Assembly (NCBI GenBank): GCA_021162305.1
Contig: JAGGYX010000215.1
Span: forward strand, 1 to 17,278
Length of the DNA stretch: 17,278 bases
Direction of reading: 5' to 3'
From: Thermoplasmata archaeon
GTDB lineage: Archaea; Thermoplasmatota; E2; UBA202; JdFR-43
Position 1 is the first letter of the stretch; each line of letters opens with the position of its first letter. Below the pieces are notes generated by a model that made no database searches, was not told where the DNA came from, and saw nothing but the letters and a program-made list of their open reading frames with translations. Positions 16,010 to 17,278 of this stretch are shown here, piece by piece. The translations under genes were made by a program, and so were the position numbers.

Positions 16010-17233
16010 ATGAAAAAAATTATGATTGCGTTGATTGCAATTTTAATTCTTACTCCTGCTTTATCACATGATGGCAAGATAGAAAATAAAAAAAGCTGTG
16101 GAAATATTGAATATTCTTCAAGCAGTGGGCACTTCATATTGCAATGGCAAAAGAGCTATGGAAAGCTTCCATTCTGGTCTGCCAGATATGAAGGACCGCA
16201 GCCAGTAGGGGATGCTGATAACGATGGCATGAACGAGCTTCTTATTGGTGGGCGCGATCCTTTCTTACGAATCATAAAATGGAATGGAAATAGATATTAT
16301 GAGGAGGCGAGAATAACAGATGCTTATTTCAAAGCTGGCTATAGTTTATTTGGGCTGCCGGAGCCTTTTGGCTCCGCCACAGGCTTTGCCATTGGCGATG
16401 TTGATAATGATGGAAAAAATGAGGTTGCGGTAGCATGGGGTCGTCATTTTTCCGCCTTTAAATGGGATGGAAGCAAATATACTTTAATGGCTCGTTATCT
16501 TGTTGTTAAAAAACATGAATGGGGAACCACTCTTGACTGTATAATTGGCGATGTTGACAACGATGGCAAGAATGAGGTTGTTGTAACTGGTGGCTATCAA
16601 AATGAGCCGGAAGTTATTGTGTTGCAATGGGATGGAAGCAAATTTATTAAAAAAATGAGTTGGGATTATCCTGGCAACTATTGGGTATATTTTCCATGGA
16701 TTGGCGATGCTGATAATGACGGCAAGAATGAGTTGATAGTCAATACAAATGCAACCATCGTTCTGAAATGGACTGAAAATAGATGGGAGCAAACCATTGT
16801 TGCATATTACAATGAATCATATCCATTTGCATGCATAGCCAAGGATAGTGATAATGATGGTAAAGCAGAGATACATGTTACATTTTATGCTCCAGTGCTT
16901 GAGATATATGAATATGAAAATGGAAGTTATAAAGAAAAGGCAAGATTTTATTGGGATGGTGAGGAAGGAACGATAGAAGCAATAGATGTTGGCGATATTG
17001 ATAATGATGGCATGGCAGAGATTGCTGTTGGAACAAATGTTATTCATATATTAAAATGGAATGGATATGCGTATGAAGAAGCATATACAATAAACGAAAC
17101 CCATGGATTGCTTGCTGTAACATGCATTGGCGATTTCGATAATGATGGCAAGAATGAAATAAATGCTGGAAATGTAGGAATCAATAGCTTAGGCGAGGAT
17201 TATGAAGCATGGATATTCAAATATGCAGAATAA
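16010..17233 (+). CDS. Secreted FG-GAP/VCBS-repeat protein, probable seven-bladed propeller
   Basis: A 407-residue secreted protein. Residues 1-19 form a signal peptide (MKKIMIALIAILILTPALS). Seven repeats follow, each with a calcium-loop DxDNDG at about residues 68, 130, 181, 233, 279, 329 and 375, followed by a (K/M)(N/A)E strand and, in most repeats, a closing K-W-(N/D)-G. Spacing is about 46-62 residues. Seven such blades would close an integrin-alpha-like beta-propeller binding up to seven calcium ions. There is no C-terminal membrane segment, so it is either released or bound to another surface component. No enzymatic motif is seen; adhesion or matrix binding is the usual role of this class, but the ligand is unknown. 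The alternative ATG 15875 would prepend 45 residues of unlike composition; 16010 is preferred because it begins the signal peptide and has an AT box 25 bases upstream. Repeats are also alike at DNA level. Confidence 0.9.
   Translation: MKKIMIALIAILILTPALSHDGKIENKKSCGNIEYSSSSGHFILQWQKSYGKLPFWSARYEGPQPVGDADNDGMNELLIGGRDPFLRIIKWNGNRYYEEARITDAYFKAGYSLFGLPEPFGSATGFAIGDVDNDGKNEVAVAWGRHFSAFKWDGSKYTLMARYLVVKKHEWGTTLDCIIGDVDNDGKNEVVVTGGYQNEPEVIVLQWDGSKFIKKMSWDYPGNYWVYFPWIGDADNDGKNELIVNTNATIVLKWTENRWEQTIVAYYNESYPFACIAKDSDNDGKAEIHVTFYAPVLEIYEYENGSYKEKARFYWDGEEGTIEAIDVGDIDNDGMAEIAVGTNVIHILKWNGYAYEEAYTINETHGLLAVTCIGDFDNDGKNEINAGNVGINSLGEDYEAWIFKYAE
16359..16376. repeat. GC-rich perfect hairpin inside the propeller gene
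   Basis: CGGAGCC-TTTT-GGCTCCG, a perfect 7-bp stem with a four-base loop, flanked by one C-C mismatch and two more pairs. It lies in the loop between repeats 1 and 2, where the protein reads LPEPFGSATG, and is much richer in G and C than its surroundings. Confidence 0.7.
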
Positions 17234-17236
17234 AAG

Positions 17237-17278
17237 TTACATGCCAGTAACAATTGCTGTTGTCGTAGTCCCATTATA
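17237..17278 (-). CDS. C-terminal tail of a gene cut by the window edge
   Basis: On the minus strand, 13 codons read YNGTTTTAIVTGM and end in TAA at 17237-17239. The composition looks protein-like and the arrangement (stop 3 bases past the stop of the convergent propeller gene) matches the tight convergent pairs elsewhere in this window. Too short to name; it could be chance. Confidence 0.35.
   Translation of the reverse strand, partial: YNGTTTTAIVTGM

Overview
The window reads as a piece of the chromosome of an AT-rich euryarchaeon. The evidence is the large subunit of the D-family DNA polymerase (DP2, restricted to archaea and absent from most Crenarchaeota), an archaeal family B polymerase, a VAT/Cdc48 double AAA ATPase with an archaeal N-domain, and TATA-type promoters placed about 25 bases before start codons. 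Gene content and the unusual polymerase motifs would fit a member of the Thermoplasmata, but that placement is an inference and not shown by the sequence. No CRISPR array, insertion sequence, rRNA or tRNA was seen, and no gene-free stretch exceeds 160 bases.

Layout, left to right. CTP synthase (pyrG, +) converges on a 69-residue KOW-like protein (-). Divergent from the latter is a two-gene overlapping operon (+) encoding paralogous membrane-anchored extracytoplasmic proteins that share a 158-bp block with a single mismatch. This pair converges on cdc48 (-), which lies just downstream of, and on the same strand as, the DP2 gene (-). A small TPR protein (+) runs away from DP2 and converges, 2 bases apart, on a ThiI-like THUMP protein (-) that has lost its ATP-binding PP-loop. 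From a 40-bp shared promoter region a secreted, membrane-anchored N-terminal-nucleophile hydrolase (+) is read in the opposite direction. Then come a conserved hypothetical protein resembling a recombinase core-binding domain (+), family B DNA polymerase (+), and a secreted protein with seven calcium-binding FG-GAP/VCBS-type repeats (+). The last 42 bases probably hold the tail of one more minus-strand gene.

Functionally, the window mixes housekeeping information processing (DP2, PolB, Cdc48, PyrG) with cell-surface genes (the tandem membrane pair, the Ntn hydrolase, the beta-propeller protein). Most genes appear to be transcribed singly as nearly leaderless messages; only the tandem pair is clearly an operon. 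The promoter spacing was used here to choose between alternative start codons for several genes. The least explained parts are the tandem pair with its apparent gene conversion and adjacent 15-bp palindrome, and the PP-loop-less ThiI paralogue.
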